Assembly (NCBI RefSeq): GCF_016889705.1
Contig: NZ_CP069526.1
Location: 434,001 to 498,000, forward strand
Direction of reading: 5' to 3'
Length of the DNA stretch: 64,000 nucleotides
DNA from: Amycolatopsis sp. FDAARGOS 1241
GTDB lineage: Bacteria > Actinomycetota > Actinomycetes > Mycobacteriales > Pseudonocardiaceae
Part shown: positions 52,149-62,239 of the stretch, piece after piece
Position numbering within the stretch: position 1 is the stretch's first letter
Layout: every line of letters begins with the position of its first letter
Notes under the pieces: model-generated
Told to the model about the DNA's origin: nothing
What the model saw: the letters and a program-made list of their open reading frames with translations, nothing else
The model's database searches: none
Made by a program: the position numbers and the translations under genes

Positions 52149-53369
52149 ATGGGGTACGAGGTGGAGGAGCCGACCAAGCTCAAGCGCGCCCGGACGGCGG
52201 CAGGCTGGTCGCAAAACGAGGTTTGCAGGCGGCTCAGCCATGCTCGCCGCGCTCGTGGCCAGATGCCACCAAAGCCCGAGAGCGTCCTTCGGCAATATCG
52301 CTGGTGGGAGCAGGGTAAGAAGAAGGCGACCGAGTGGCAGGACGAGCTGTGCGAGGTCTTCAAGGCATCGCCGCATGCTCTCGGTTTGGCTGAGGAGCCT
52401 GCGCCATCACCGCTCATCATCCCGACCGCCGCGCCGACCGTCGCAGACTACGGTGACGCCGCATACCTCGACAGCGCCCGGGGCGACCTCGCGCGTCTCG
52501 TGGCGCTCGACAACCGATTCGGCGCGGCTGACATCGTGCGAATGTCGTACAAGTTCTTCAAATCGCTTCAAAACCTTGTCGGTACCGGCGCCTATGACAG
52601 TTCATTAGAAAAGGATTTCAACTCACTCATTGGCGAGGTTGCCGAACTTACCGGCTGGCTAGCATATGACGCCGAGATTCACAAGCTTGTGAGGCTCATG
52701 AACAATGAGTCTCTCCTTTACACGCGTCTTGCCGGTGATCGGAGTATTGAACTCCTCACGCTCCAAAACTCAAGTATGCACGCTGGGGCCTTGGGTAGGC
52801 CCGGTGAGGCACTCCGTATTGCGCAGTCCGTATTGGAGGGAGACTATAAACTCTCACCTCGCCTTCGGGCACTCTTTCTCACCCGCAAAGCCAGGGCGCT
52901 TGCGCAGGCTGGCGATGAATCTTCCATTGCACTGTTTGGCGAGATCGAATCGCTCTACTTGGAGGGTGTTCAAGACGGAGATCCTGAGTGGGCTTGGTGG
53001 ATTGACGAGCGAGAGTTGGCCTGGCATAAAGCAATGGCTACGCAAGCACTGCGACAGGACAGCCTTGCGGTCATTGAGTTTGAGCGTTCCGTGGAGGCGA
53101 CCGCGCCAACTGAAACACGGAGTCAATATCTCCATCGCGCCTACCTGCTTCAAGCTCAAGTTGATGCCGGATCGTGGAATGAAGTAGAGATCACCATCAA
53201 GTCCCTACTTCCTCTGATCCCAGAGGTCGAATCGACTCGAACAAAGGTCCTCCTACGTGAGGCCATCGCCAAGATCGGAACACAAGTCAATGTTCCGGGA
53301 AAAATCCAGAGCGGAATCGCCCAGTTGGGAATAGCCTTGGATGAAGCAGACTTGACGGAGGCATGGTGA
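52149..53369 (+). CDS. HTH (XRE-like) and TPR-repeat regulator
   Basis: A 406-residue protein. The N-terminal HTH is KLKRARTAAGWSQNEVCRRL with an insertion before the last helix (VLRQYRWWEQGKKK). The remaining 300 residues are helical repeats (GEALRIAQSVLEGDYKLSPR; LRALFLTRKARALAQAGDES), TPR-like. From about 52,560 on the DNA is clearly lower in GC than the rest of the window, with many codons ending in A or T. It is coupled to the methyltransferase by a 7-nt overlap. It resembles peptide- or stress-sensing regulators found on actinomycete elements. Confidence 0.8.
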   Translation: MGYEVEEPTKLKRARTAAGWSQNEVCRRLSHARRARGQMPPKPESVLRQYRWWEQGKKKATEWQDELCEVFKASPHALGLAEEPAPSPLIIPTAAPTVADYGDAAYLDSARGDLARLVALDNRFGAADIVRMSYKFFKSLQNLVGTGAYDSSLEKDFNSLIGEVAELTGWLAYDAEIHKLVRLMNNESLLYTRLAGDRSIELLTLQNSSMHAGALGRPGEALRIAQSVLEGDYKLSPRLRALFLTRKARALAQAGDESSIALFGEIESLYLEGVQDGDPEWAWWIDERELAWHKAMATQALRQDSLAVIEFERSVEATAPTETRSQYLHRAYLLQAQVDAGSWNEVEITIKSLLPLIPEVESTRTKVLLREAIAKIGTQVNVPGKIQSGIAQLGIALDEADLTEAW

Positions 53370-53923
53370 ACCACGACGAACTGACCACGCTCGCGGACCC
53401 AAAGTTTGAACAGCACTTCCTGGTCTCCCCTGAAAAGCTTCGGCTGCTCTTCGACGCTGCGGGCATTCGCCCTGACGACGCGGTGCTCGAAGTTGGCGCC
53501 GGCGCCGGGACTGTTGCCAGCCACATGCCGCCTTGCAAGAGCCTCACCGTGGTCGAACTTGACACGCGCCTGATCGAGACATTGCGGCGAGAAGTCCCGC
53601 GAGCCAAGGTTGTTCAGGGCGACGCTCTTCGACTGGTCCAGCGACTTCCGCATGACGTGCTGATCGGCAATCTGCCCAACGTTGTCACGGAGGCGCTGAT
53701 CGACATCCTGCCGGGGCTGTCCTTCCGTACTGCCGTACTTGCCGCCGGACGGCGCACGGACTTCTCCCGCCTAAGCTCGATGTTCGACGTTGCCGAAGTC
53801 ATGACCATCAGTGGCGACGACTTCAGGCCGCCACAACCGAGCGTGTCACGGGTCGTGCGCCTTGCCCGGAAGGCGCCGCAAGCTGGCTCGAAGCCAGCCA
53901 ACACCGAGGACCCAAGTGAGTAG
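53363..53923 (+). CDS. Shortened rRNA adenine dimethyltransferase (KsgA/Erm)-like protein
   Basis: A 186-residue protein with the N-terminal KsgA/Erm pattern QHFLVSPEKL, SAM motif VLEVGAGAGTVASHM, acidic VVELDTRLIE and a catalytic-loop motif NLPN (103-106), where the family has NLPY or N(L/I)PF. The C-terminal RNA-binding helical domain of KsgA/Erm (about 80-100 residues) is absent. It may modify another target or be non-catalytic. It is co-transcribed with the HTH-TPR gene and is the last gene inside the element, the cargo position. Confidence 0.78.
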   Translation: MVNHDELTTLADPKFEQHFLVSPEKLRLLFDAAGIRPDDAVLEVGAGAGTVASHMPPCKSLTVVELDTRLIETLRREVPRAKVVQGDALRLVQRLPHDVLIGNLPNVVTEALIDILPGLSFRTAVLAAGRRTDFSRLSSMFDVAEVMTISGDDFRPPQPSVSRVVRLARKAPQAGSKPANTEDPSE

Positions 53924-54061
53924 CAGTCGCACCGTGTGAGCCTGGACAAGGTGGCCGGATCAGCGACTTTGTGCCGATGGTGTGCCGAAGATGGATGACC
54001 CTGCCTCGGTAGTGGGTGAGTTTTTGCAGGTCACGGCCATGGTCGAACCGGATGAAAACAA

Positions 54062-54108
54062 GCTCTCCTAAAGCGGGTGTCGCAGGTTCGAATCCTGCCG
54101 GGGGCACA
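54062..54108 (+). repeat. attR: second 47-bp core repeat
   Basis: Exact copy of 40924-40970, representing the former 3' half of tRNA-Arg; there is no 5' half, so it is not a second tRNA gene. The chromosomal sequence after it (54109 on) holds an imperfect hairpin that may have been the original tRNA terminator. Confidence 0.95.
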
Positions 54109-54240
54109 AAACCCCTGGTCACAAGGGTGTGGCCGGGGGGCTTGTTTGCCGGGAGCCCACGCTTAACCCTCGTATTTGGGAAGTTCGGTCTTCGGGTGAG
54201 CCGCCAGTGCTGGGCCGACGTCTTCGCCGAAAGCCCCACG

Positions 54241-55330
54241 CTACATGTAGTCCTCCTGGGTCGTGCTGGTGCGCTCGTGCCCGAGGTAGTCGGCAATCTC
54301 GCGCGCCGTCAACCCGGCGTCGTCGAGGACGCCGGCGACGTAGTGCCGGAAGTCGTGCAGGTGCAACCCTGTGAAGGGCGTCTGGGCGACCACCCTGCGG
54401 ATCCGCGCGCGAGTGTTGTCCGGATCCCTGAGCGTCTCCGCAGCCGAAGGGAACACCCATGCGGACGTGGCCGTCGGCGCGGCGCCTCTTCAGGATGTCC
54501 ATGACCCAAGCCGGAGGCCGCACGGTGCGCATCCCGGCGCGGCTCTTCGGGTGGTGCTGGACCAACAGCCCTTGCCCGGTAACCCGGACCACGGTGCTGT
54601 GGAACCGCACCGTACCGGCGTCGAAGTTGATCGACGTGTCCCAATCGGGTGCGAGAAGCTCGCCGATGCCACAGCCGTGCCGCCACGGCACGTCGGCCAT
54701 GTCGACGGGGTCCCACCGCTTCGCATTCTCGGAGGCATGGAAAACCCCCAGCACCCCGGTTAATGCTTGCGGAGTTGACCATGAGTCCTTTCTTCCGCTT
54801 CCGGGTACCGAGGCTCTCGATCTCCCTCATAGGGTTCTTGTCGAGCGCATCACGCCGAACGACGAGGCTGAAGATCCGGACAGCACGCCCTTCACGTATG
54901 ACGCGCGCGCGGCCGTGGCGATCGCACGTCTCGATGATCACCCGGTTTGCTGTCGAGACACGTACGTCACGGACCCGCCGCTCACCGAGCGGACCCGCGA
55001 GGTAGCGGTTCCACGTGTCGCGATTCTCCCACTTGGTCCGAGCGGCCTTGCTCGATTCGTCCACCTCTTTGAGCCACATTGACGCTGCAACGGACACCTT
55101 CGTGTCGGGCTTGATCTCGCCGTCGCTGCTGAGCCGGGCACGATCGCGAAGCGCTTCACGCAAGTTGTCGATGGCTTGGGTCTTCGTAGCCCCTGCACGC
55201 TCCACCGGACGCGTGACGCCGTCGTAGTCCTTGTAACTCGCTACGGCGCGGTGTCCGCTGGTCAGCGCGTACGTTGCGATCTTGGCCCAGACCCGCCGCG
55301 CTCCGGGGGACGGCGCGGCGGGCCCGGTTC
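54241..55330 (-). pseudogene. Decayed tyrosine integrase of an older element
   Basis: Integrase sequence on the minus strand continues over three frames: ASYKDYDGVTRPVERAGATK to NPMREIESLGTRKRKKGL, then ENAKRWDPVDMADVPWRHGC to HHPKSRAGMRTVRPPAWVMD, then LHLHDFRHYVAGVLDDAGLT to DYLGHERTSTTQEDYM at stop 54241. The C-terminal catalytic H, R, H and Y are still readable, but the first catalytic arginine segment reads GCGIGELLAPDW. The N-terminus is cut off where the ABC transporter begins. It is oriented like the live integrase, adjacent to the same att sequence. Confidence 0.85.
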
Positions 55331-55338
55331 CGGTGTGG

Positions 55339-56049
<711 letters not shown>

Positions 56050-56052
56050 CGA

Positions 56053-56856
56053 TCACACCTCCTTGCGGCTCAGGTGCCGGCACCCGGCGGCCAGCAGGAC
56101 GGCCAGCAGCCCGACGGACAGGGCCACGGCCACGGGGATCACGCTCGGATCGGCGAGCGGGCTGTGCGGCGGCAGCGCGATGCCGTTGGGGCTGATGCCG
56201 GCCACGGGCAGGAGCACCCGCATCGGCCAGGCGACGGGAATCGCGAACCAGAAGGCCTTGTCCGCGGTCAGCGTGCCGGCGAGCAGCCCGACCACGCCGA
56301 CGGTGATGCCGGGGCCGAGCCCCCACAGCACCGAGACGAGCAGTGCCAGCGCCGACGTCGCCAGCCCGGCGAGCCACGGCAGATAGGCCGCGGCGGTGAT
56401 CGTGCCGAGAACCTCGCCGACTTGCCCGTTCAGCACCGCCCCGCCCGCGAGAACGGCCAGGAGGATGGTGCTCGAAATCAGGTTCAGCACGGCCAGCGCC
56501 CCGAATTTGCCCGCGAAGTACCGCCACCGCGGCACCGCGTACGACAGCAGCAACCGCCAGGCCTCGTTGTCCGCGCGCACGGCCAGCGCGGCCGTGAGCC
56601 CCGCGCTCATCGGCACGAGCGCGCCCCAGAACTCGAGCGTCACCCGGCTGAACACGCCCCAGGTGTCTCCGGAGGCGCCTTCGGGGGAGAACAACGAGCC
56701 GAGGTACAAAGGCACGGCGATCGCGATCGGCGCGAGAATCGTGTACCAGGGCAGAAATCCTCGCCGCATGCGGGCCAGTTCGGTACCGACGACCGTCCAC
56801 AGTGCGGGGTGGTCCCGCGCCGCCGGTCCGTCGAGCACTTCCGCGCCGGAAGTCAT
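56053..56856 (-). CDS. ABC-2-type permease
   Basis: A 267-residue polytopic protein with six hydrophobic segments (YTILAPIAIAVPLYLGSLFS; LNLISSTILLAVLAGG; TSALALLVSVLWGLGPGI; GVVGLLAGTL; VALSVGLLAVLLAAG). It starts at ATG 56856 after GGAGGAG and precedes its ATPase. It is the membrane half of a two-gene exporter; the substrate may be a peptide antibiotic or an unknown. Confidence 0.85.
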   Translation of the reverse strand: MTSGAEVLDGPAARDHPALWTVVGTELARMRRGFLPWYTILAPIAIAVPLYLGSLFSPEGASGDTWGVFSRVTLEFWGALVPMSAGLTAALAVRADNEAWRLLLSYAVPRWRYFAGKFGALAVLNLISSTILLAVLAGGAVLNGQVGEVLGTITAAAYLPWLAGLATSALALLVSVLWGLGPGITVGVVGLLAGTLTADKAFWFAIPVAWPMRVLLPVAGISPNGIALPPHSPLADPSVIPVAVALSVGLLAVLLAAGCRHLSRKEV

Positions 56857-56968
56857 GGCTCCTCCGTTCCGCCGAATTCGGTGTCGTCCGGTATGTAGCG
56901 GTGAGAGGAAGAGGTGGTTCACGCCTTTTTCGCGGCACTCGATCGTGGTGCTCCGGTACCCTGCGGAC

Positions 56969-57679
56969 ATGGTCGAGACGCCCCCGCTGTTCTCCGCGGT
57001 CTGCCGCGCGCTCGTCCGCGCCGGGCTCCCGCTCGGCGAGCTGTCCGATGTGGACCTGTTCGAGGTGATCGCCGCGACGGCGGAATGGGTCGGCCCCGAA
57101 GCCGGCCCGGAGGTCGACCCGCGGCCTGTGGCCGAGGAGCTCGAGGACCGCTTGTCCGGTGGCTGGTTCGCCGAGCCGACACCCAGCGAGGCGCAGGCCC
57201 ATTTCTCGGTGGCGCCGGAGCCTCCGCGCGTGGCGCTGGTCCGCCCGGAGCCCGGCAGCACAAGGGTTTTCGATGACAAGCCGCTCGGCGCGTGGTGGAC
57301 GTCGTCCCGTTTGCCGGACGGCACGAGTTGCTGGTCGCGGAGTGAGAGCCTGGTCGGCACCCCGGAAACGCGCGCGGCGGGCGAGGTTCCGCAGCGTCGC
57401 GAGCACTGGGTCACGGTCGACCTCGCGGCCGCGCGGATCCACCGCATCGAACGCGCGGCGGACTTCGCCGTGCTGCTGGCGGAGTACCCGCTGGGCGGCA
57501 GCGGGTTCCCGCGGGTGGACTGGCTCGCCGTCGCCGAGGATTTCGATGCCGTGCACTTGAGTGCACGCGGGCTGGTGTACACGCAGGACGTGCCGATCGC
57601 CACGGACCGTGGCACGTCGGCGTTGCGCGGCTGGAACTGCGAATCGACGGCCTGGCTCACCGAACCGCGGCTGCGGTGA
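56969..57679 (+). CDS. Hypothetical protein
   Basis: A 236-residue soluble protein beginning MVETPPLFSAVCRALVRAGL. It has no recognised motifs; a tryptophan-rich middle (GAWWTSSRLPDGTSCWSRSE) and an HWVTVDLAAARIHRI strand suggest a compact beta-rich fold. It is divergent from the ABC exporter across 112 bp and ends in a strong terminator. Confidence 0.65.
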   Translation: MVETPPLFSAVCRALVRAGLPLGELSDVDLFEVIAATAEWVGPEAGPEVDPRPVAEELEDRLSGGWFAEPTPSEAQAHFSVAPEPPRVALVRPEPGSTRVFDDKPLGAWWTSSRLPDGTSCWSRSESLVGTPETRAAGEVPQRREHWVTVDLAAARIHRIERAADFAVLLAEYPLGGSGFPRVDWLAVAEDFDAVHLSARGLVYTQDVPIATDRGTSALRGWNCESTAWLTEPRLR

Positions 57680-57704
57680 GGTGCCCGGACCGGCACCTCA
57701 CCGC
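57673..57704. terminator. Bidirectional hairpin terminator
   Basis: Arms 57673-57685 (gcggtgaggtgcc) and 57692-57704 pair perfectly over 13 bp with a 6-nt loop. It includes the stop codon of the plus-strand gene and lies 4 nt before the stop of the convergent secreted protein gene. Confidence 0.75.
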
Positions 57705-57708
57705 GGGC

Positions 57709-58143
57709 TCAGCAGCCAACGACGTCGACGTCCTTGCCGCTGGTGTGCGCGGTGACCGGCTGGTAGGGCACCTGCGTCGCCACGCCGAACGCTTCGCCGT
57801 GCATGACCCAGCCGTCGTGGCACTGGTTCCAGGCGGCATTGGACTTGATCTGGTTCTTGCTGGAATTGCGCTGGACGCCGCTGTCGCCCACCAGTTGGTA
57901 CTGCTGGTATCCGGTGCGCAGCCACAGCTTCACCTGGATCGTCATGCCGGTGACCTTGGTGTTGCAGCTGAACACGCCGTGGACGTTCGTCGCGCCGGGC
58001 ACCGTGTGCGAACCGTGGGGGTAGTCCACGCTGATCGAGCACGACGGCGGCGCGAGCGGTGCGGCGCTCGCCGTCGCGACGGGCAGCACCACGGTGGTGA
58101 TCGCGGTCGCCGCGGCGACGGGCAGGGCAAGGGCTTTCTGCAC
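57709..58143 (-). CDS. Small secreted protein
   Basis: A 144-residue protein with a Sec signal peptide (ALALPVAAATAITTVVLPVATASAA, cleavage after about residue 27). The mature part has four cysteines (PPSCSIS, VFSCNTK, WNQCHDG, final VVGC), consistent with two disulfides, and a beta-rich pattern (GMTIQVKLWLRTGYQQYQLV). No family is recognised. It lies downstream of a broken LuxR-type regulator gene. Confidence 0.7.
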   Translation of the reverse strand: MQKALALPVAAATAITTVVLPVATASAAPLAPPSCSISVDYPHGSHTVPGATNVHGVFSCNTKVTGMTIQVKLWLRTGYQQYQLVGDSGVQRNSSKNQIKSNAAWNQCHDGWVMHGEAFGVATQVPYQPVTAHTSGKDVDVVGC

Positions 58144-58266
58144 GGGATTCTCCTCTCCGGACGGAAGTTGCCCGTCCAGTAGAAGACGTGATCATCGCGT
58201 GCACAGCACCTTCGGCGGCTTGTGGCAGCTTCGGAAGCGATCATGGCAGTTCGGTGGGTTCCGGGC

Positions 58267-58873
58267 TCAGTGGCGGGCCACCGCGACCAGCATCGCGCTC
58301 CGGTCGGCCATGCGGGATTTGAGCTCGGAACGCCCGGATACCCCCAATTGCTCGTACAACCGGCGAAGCCGGCGGTACATCGAACGCTCCGAACAGTAGA
58401 ACTCGCGCGCGATGGCCGAGATGCTGCTGGTGCCGCACAGCATCCGCATGAGCCGGCCGGTGTCTTCCGGGTCGCCGGGTTCGGCGTCCGCGCCGGGTTC
58501 GAGCGTGCGCACCTCCACGAGCCGCGGTCCGCGCCGGGGCTGACCCGAGCAGGTGGCGAGAACTGCGCCGAGCTGTTTTTCGGGTGGCAGCCGGACGTTC
58601 AGCACCGCGCTGGCTCCGCTGTCGATCGCGCGAAACGTCTGGTGCCCGTCGAGATCGTCGACGACGGCGATGATCTGCCGCAGGCAATCCTTGTGCCGCA
58701 ACGAACGGATCAGCGCAACGTCGGGTTCGCTCGCCGCCGGGACCAGAACCGGTGTTCCGTCTGGTGGCAATTCCACCAACGAAGGTGGTTCGAGAAAGTC
58801 GAGTGTGATACCGGCTCCGGCCCAGTCTTCTCGGCTACCGAAGGGACTAAAACGTAACCCGGCGTGCGCTTTA
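58267..58873 (-). pseudogene. LuxR/NarL-like regulator interrupted by IS630 (3' part)
   Basis: The frame encodes a receiver-like N-terminal half (PVLVPAASEPDVALIRSLRH; IIAVVDDLDGHQTFRAIDSG) and a C-terminal HTH (ISAIAREFYCSERSMYRRLR). It stays open up to the insertion sequence at 58873. Removing the IS and one TA copy joins it to GTG AGT GC at 60071-60078 on the other side, preceded by GGGGAGGG, giving an ORF that starts MSAKAHAGLRFSPFGSREDW. So the native gene was split after its third codon. TTG 58779 or GTG 58776 might still allow a shortened product. Confidence 0.75.
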
Positions 58874-60068
58874 TCACTAGTGGTCTGTGTTTGAAGTGGT
58901 CTGACGGTTGGACTTCTTGAGGATCTCGTCGGCGGTTTTGGTCCAGATGAAGGGGTGGCAGCGTTCGTTCCAGCCGTCGATGAAGGCGCGGATCTTGGCG
59001 TTGAGGTCGTGGACGGAGCGGAAGCTGCCGCGGCGGATGGTTTGGCGTTCGATGATGCCGAACCAGACCTCGACCAGGTTGAGCCAGGAGCCTGAGGTTG
59101 GTGTGAAATGGACGTGGATTCGCGGGTTCGCCGCGAGCCAGTCGCGGATCTCGGGACGCTTGTGCGTGGCGTAGTTGTCCATCACCAGGTGTAGCTCGTC
59201 GTCGGGGTAGGCGCGGGCGAGCTGTTTGAGGAATACCAGGAACTCCTGGTGCCGGTGCCGCGGTTTGACTGCGCCAGTGACCTTGCCGGTGGCGATTTCC
59301 AGCGCGGCGAACAGGGTGGTGGTGCCGTGCCGGACATAGTCGTGGGTGCGCCGCTCGACCTGTCCAGGTTGCATCGGCAGCATTGGCTGGGTCCGGTCCA
59401 ACGCTTGGACCTGGGACTTCTCGTCGACACAGAGCACGATCGCGTTCTCCGGCGGCGCCAGATACAACCCCACCACGTCGGTGACCTTGGCGACCAGCTC
59501 TGGGTCGGTGGAGAACTTGAACGTCTCGCTCCGCCAAGGCTGCACCCCGTAGTCCCGCCACGCGCGGGCCACCGTGCCGTTGCTGATCCGCAGCCGGGCG
59601 GCCAGCAGCCGGCTCGACCAGTGCGTCACGCCGAGCTTCTTCGGCGGCGGCTTCAGCGTGGCCGCAACGATCTCTCGATGGTCCACCAGCCGGGGCCGCC
59701 CCGAGCGCGCCTCGTCGTGCAGGCCGTCGATCCCACCACCCTCATAACGTTCCCGCCAGCCGATCACGGTCGGCCGCGACACCCCGACCCGTTCGGCGAT
59801 CACACTGTTCGCCACACCCTCGGCGGCCAGCAGCACGATCCGCGCCCGCTGCGCCAGGCCCGCCCGCACCGACGAACTCCTGGTCAACGACAGCAACCGC
59901 TCACGATCACCATCACGAAGAGACAGCGCGGCAGCCGGTCGATTCGCCATACCGCATTCTGACACCCACCCAACCGTCAAACAACTAACGACACGCGACA
60001 CTAGGTAGTATGACGCATCCACCACAGGTCCCCCGTCCTGTTGGGTGTTAATCAACCACTAGTGAAGA
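58874..60068 (-). mobile_element. IS630-family insertion sequence
   Basis: A 1,195-bp element with one transposase gene. TCACTAGTGGT at the left end is matched by its exact complement at 60055-60065, three bases inside the right end. TA dinucleotides at 58872-58873 and 60069-60070 flank it, as expected for IS630/Tc1-type insertion at TA. It sits in a LuxR-type regulator gene. The exact right end is inferred from TA and gene restoration. Confidence 0.8.
58877..59950 (-). CDS. IS630-family transposase
   Basis: A 357-residue DDE transposase. Two N-terminal HTH domains (VIAERVGVSRPTVIGWRERY; LLAARLRISNGTVARAWRDY) are followed by the catalytic region: VLCVDEKSQVQAL (first D), LVMDNYATHK (second D) and SGSWLNLVEVWFG with the terminal acidic residue. 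The frame is intact, so the element may be active. Its stop codon TAG lies within the left terminal repeat. Confidence 0.93.
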   Translation of the reverse strand: MANRPAAALSLRDGDRERLLSLTRSSSVRAGLAQRARIVLLAAEGVANSVIAERVGVSRPTVIGWRERYEGGGIDGLHDEARSGRPRLVDHREIVAATLKPPPKKLGVTHWSSRLLAARLRISNGTVARAWRDYGVQPWRSETFKFSTDPELVAKVTDVVGLYLAPPENAIVLCVDEKSQVQALDRTQPMLPMQPGQVERRTHDYVRHGTTTLFAALEIATGKVTGAVKPRHRHQEFLVFLKQLARAYPDDELHLVMDNYATHKRPEIRDWLAANPRIHVHFTPTSGSWLNLVEVWFGIIERQTIRRGSFRSVHDLNAKIRAFIDGWNERCHPFIWTKTADEILKKSNRQTTSNTDH

Positions 60069-60166
60069 TAGCACTCACGACCCTCCCCAAGTCTCATTCG
60101 AGTGAAAAGCAGAGTTGCTTTTCTCGGTTGAGCAGGCGGTGTGGCGGGCGAGGCGATGAGGCACGG

Positions 60167-60541
60167 TCACCGCTTCCCGCACAGCCCGATCCCGGTGCTG
60201 AGCAAGGAGCCCAGGCTGATCTTCCCGCCGGCGCTGCCCTGTTTGCGCACCGGCTCGATCGCCGGTACTCCGGCCGCTTCGGCTTTGTCGTTGAGCGCGT
60301 AGGACTTTCCGTCGGGTGCGACGAACACCACCTGGTCGGCGCTGTGGCATTCGAGTGTTCCGCGGTCGACGGTCAATGGCCACAGATATCCGAAATTGGC
60401 CTGGGTGACCGCTTGCCGGCTCGACGTCGGAGGCGGCAGGGGGACGGCGCTGGTCGTAGCCGGGTTCCGGGTGCCCGAGCCGCACGCGGTGAGCACGAAC
60501 GCGGCGGCGAGAAAGCCGGCCACGGTGGCGATCCTGGACAT
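60167..60541 (-). CDS. DUF2511-domain lipoprotein
   Basis: A 124-residue lipoprotein with lipobox VLTAC (residues 16-20). The body ([40 protein letters not shown]) matches DUF2511, a YebY-like domain of unknown role. It is 7 nt downstream... in transcription order it follows the ABC ATPase gene on the same strand (stop 60549), so it is probably part of that operon. Confidence 0.8.
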   Translation of the reverse strand: MSRIATVAGFLAAAFVLTACGSGTRNPATTSAVPLPPPTSSRQAVTQANFGYLWPLTVDRGTLECHSADQVVFVAPDGKSYALNDKAEAAGVPAIEPVRKQGSAGGKISLGSLLSTGIGLCGKR

Positions 60542-60548
60542 TTACACC

Positions 60549-61414
<866 letters not shown>

Positions 61415-61418
<4 letters not shown>

Positions 61419-62239
61419 CTGATCGCTCCGTCCTGTCCGTCGTGGCGGTCCGCTCGCCAGGCCAGCACCAGCCGCGCCGCGCAGAAGAACACCACCGCGC
61501 ACAGCAGGACGAGCGCGACGTTCAGCAGGGCCGACCCGGCGTCCGCCGGCGGGCTGAGGAAGCCGGTGCGCCCGCGCGCGGCCCAGACGTGCCGCGCGCC
61601 GAGCCAGGCGACGGCCGGGTAGCCGCAGAGCGGGGAGAGCACCGTGCCGGTCGGGGTCGGCACCGGCACGAATCCAGGGCTGAGCTGGGTGGCCCACAGC
61701 CAGAGCGCCACCACCACGACCCGGGCGAGCACGACGGGCATGAGCAGCCCGAGCAGGCCGGCGAGTGTGGTGATCGCGAGTGCCGCGGGCACCAGCATGG
61801 TCACGATGCCGAGCAGCGAGCTGACCAGCGGGCCCGCTGAGCCGGCCTGCGCGCTGACGACGATGCCGATCAGCACGACGACGGCGGCGACCGGTGCGAG
61901 CGCCACGGCCAGCGCCCCGGCGAGATTCCCGGCCATGCGCGTGGTGCGGCCGGCTGGGGTGGTGTCGAGGACTTCCGTGAGGCCGGGCCGGGTGTGCTGG
62001 CTCAGCCGCCCGGCCAGCGCGACACCGAGGCCCGCCACCGCGAAGGTGTTGACCACCACGAGCGTCATCCCGATGCGGCCCACGGGATCGGCCATGCCGG
62101 TCACCATGGGCGAGGAGAGCGCCAGCAGAACCGCGAGCGCCGTCAGCGGCAGCAGCGACAGCCACAGCACGCGTCCGCGCGCGGCCATGCGGGCCTCGTG
62201 GCGCACCGAACCCTGTACTGCGCTCCAGGTCGTGGTCAT
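61415..62239 (-). CDS. ABC transporter membrane protein
   Basis: A 274-residue polytopic protein with six to seven hydrophobic segments (VLWLSLLPLTALAVLLALSS; TLVVVNTFAVAGLGVALAG; LAVALAPVAAVVVLIGIVV; LLGLLMPVVLARVVVVALWL; LLNVALVLLCAVVFFCAARL). It overlaps both neighbours (ATGA and GTGA), so it is part of a strictly coupled exporter operon. Confidence 0.8.

Larger units (their letters stand above)
40924..54108. mobile_element. Actinomycete integrative and conjugative element (AICE), about 13.1 kb
   Basis: The element is bounded by identical 47-bp repeats (40924-40970 and 54062-54108), one within tRNA-Arg, so one unit is 13,138 bp. Contents are ordered as in known AICEs: integrase and excisionase next to the tRNA, replication genes, FtsK/TraB translocase, small spread-type membrane proteins, a GntR regulator, and a cargo pair. 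The bifunctional prim-pol with DUF3631 protein places it among RepPP-type elements. Every core module appears intact, so it may be mobile. Minus-strand genes from 51039 down to 41108 are tightly overlapped, except for one 214-bp gap at 45166-45379 and one 184-bp gap at 42703-42886. Confidence 0.92.

Noticed and set aside
53363..53923. Housekeeping KsgA
   Set aside because: It is too short, has NLPN for NLPY, and lies inside a mobile element beside a regulator.
54062..54108. Second tRNA-Arg gene
   Set aside because: Only the 3' 47 bp are present, with no acceptor 5' strand or D arm; it is the right attachment repeat.
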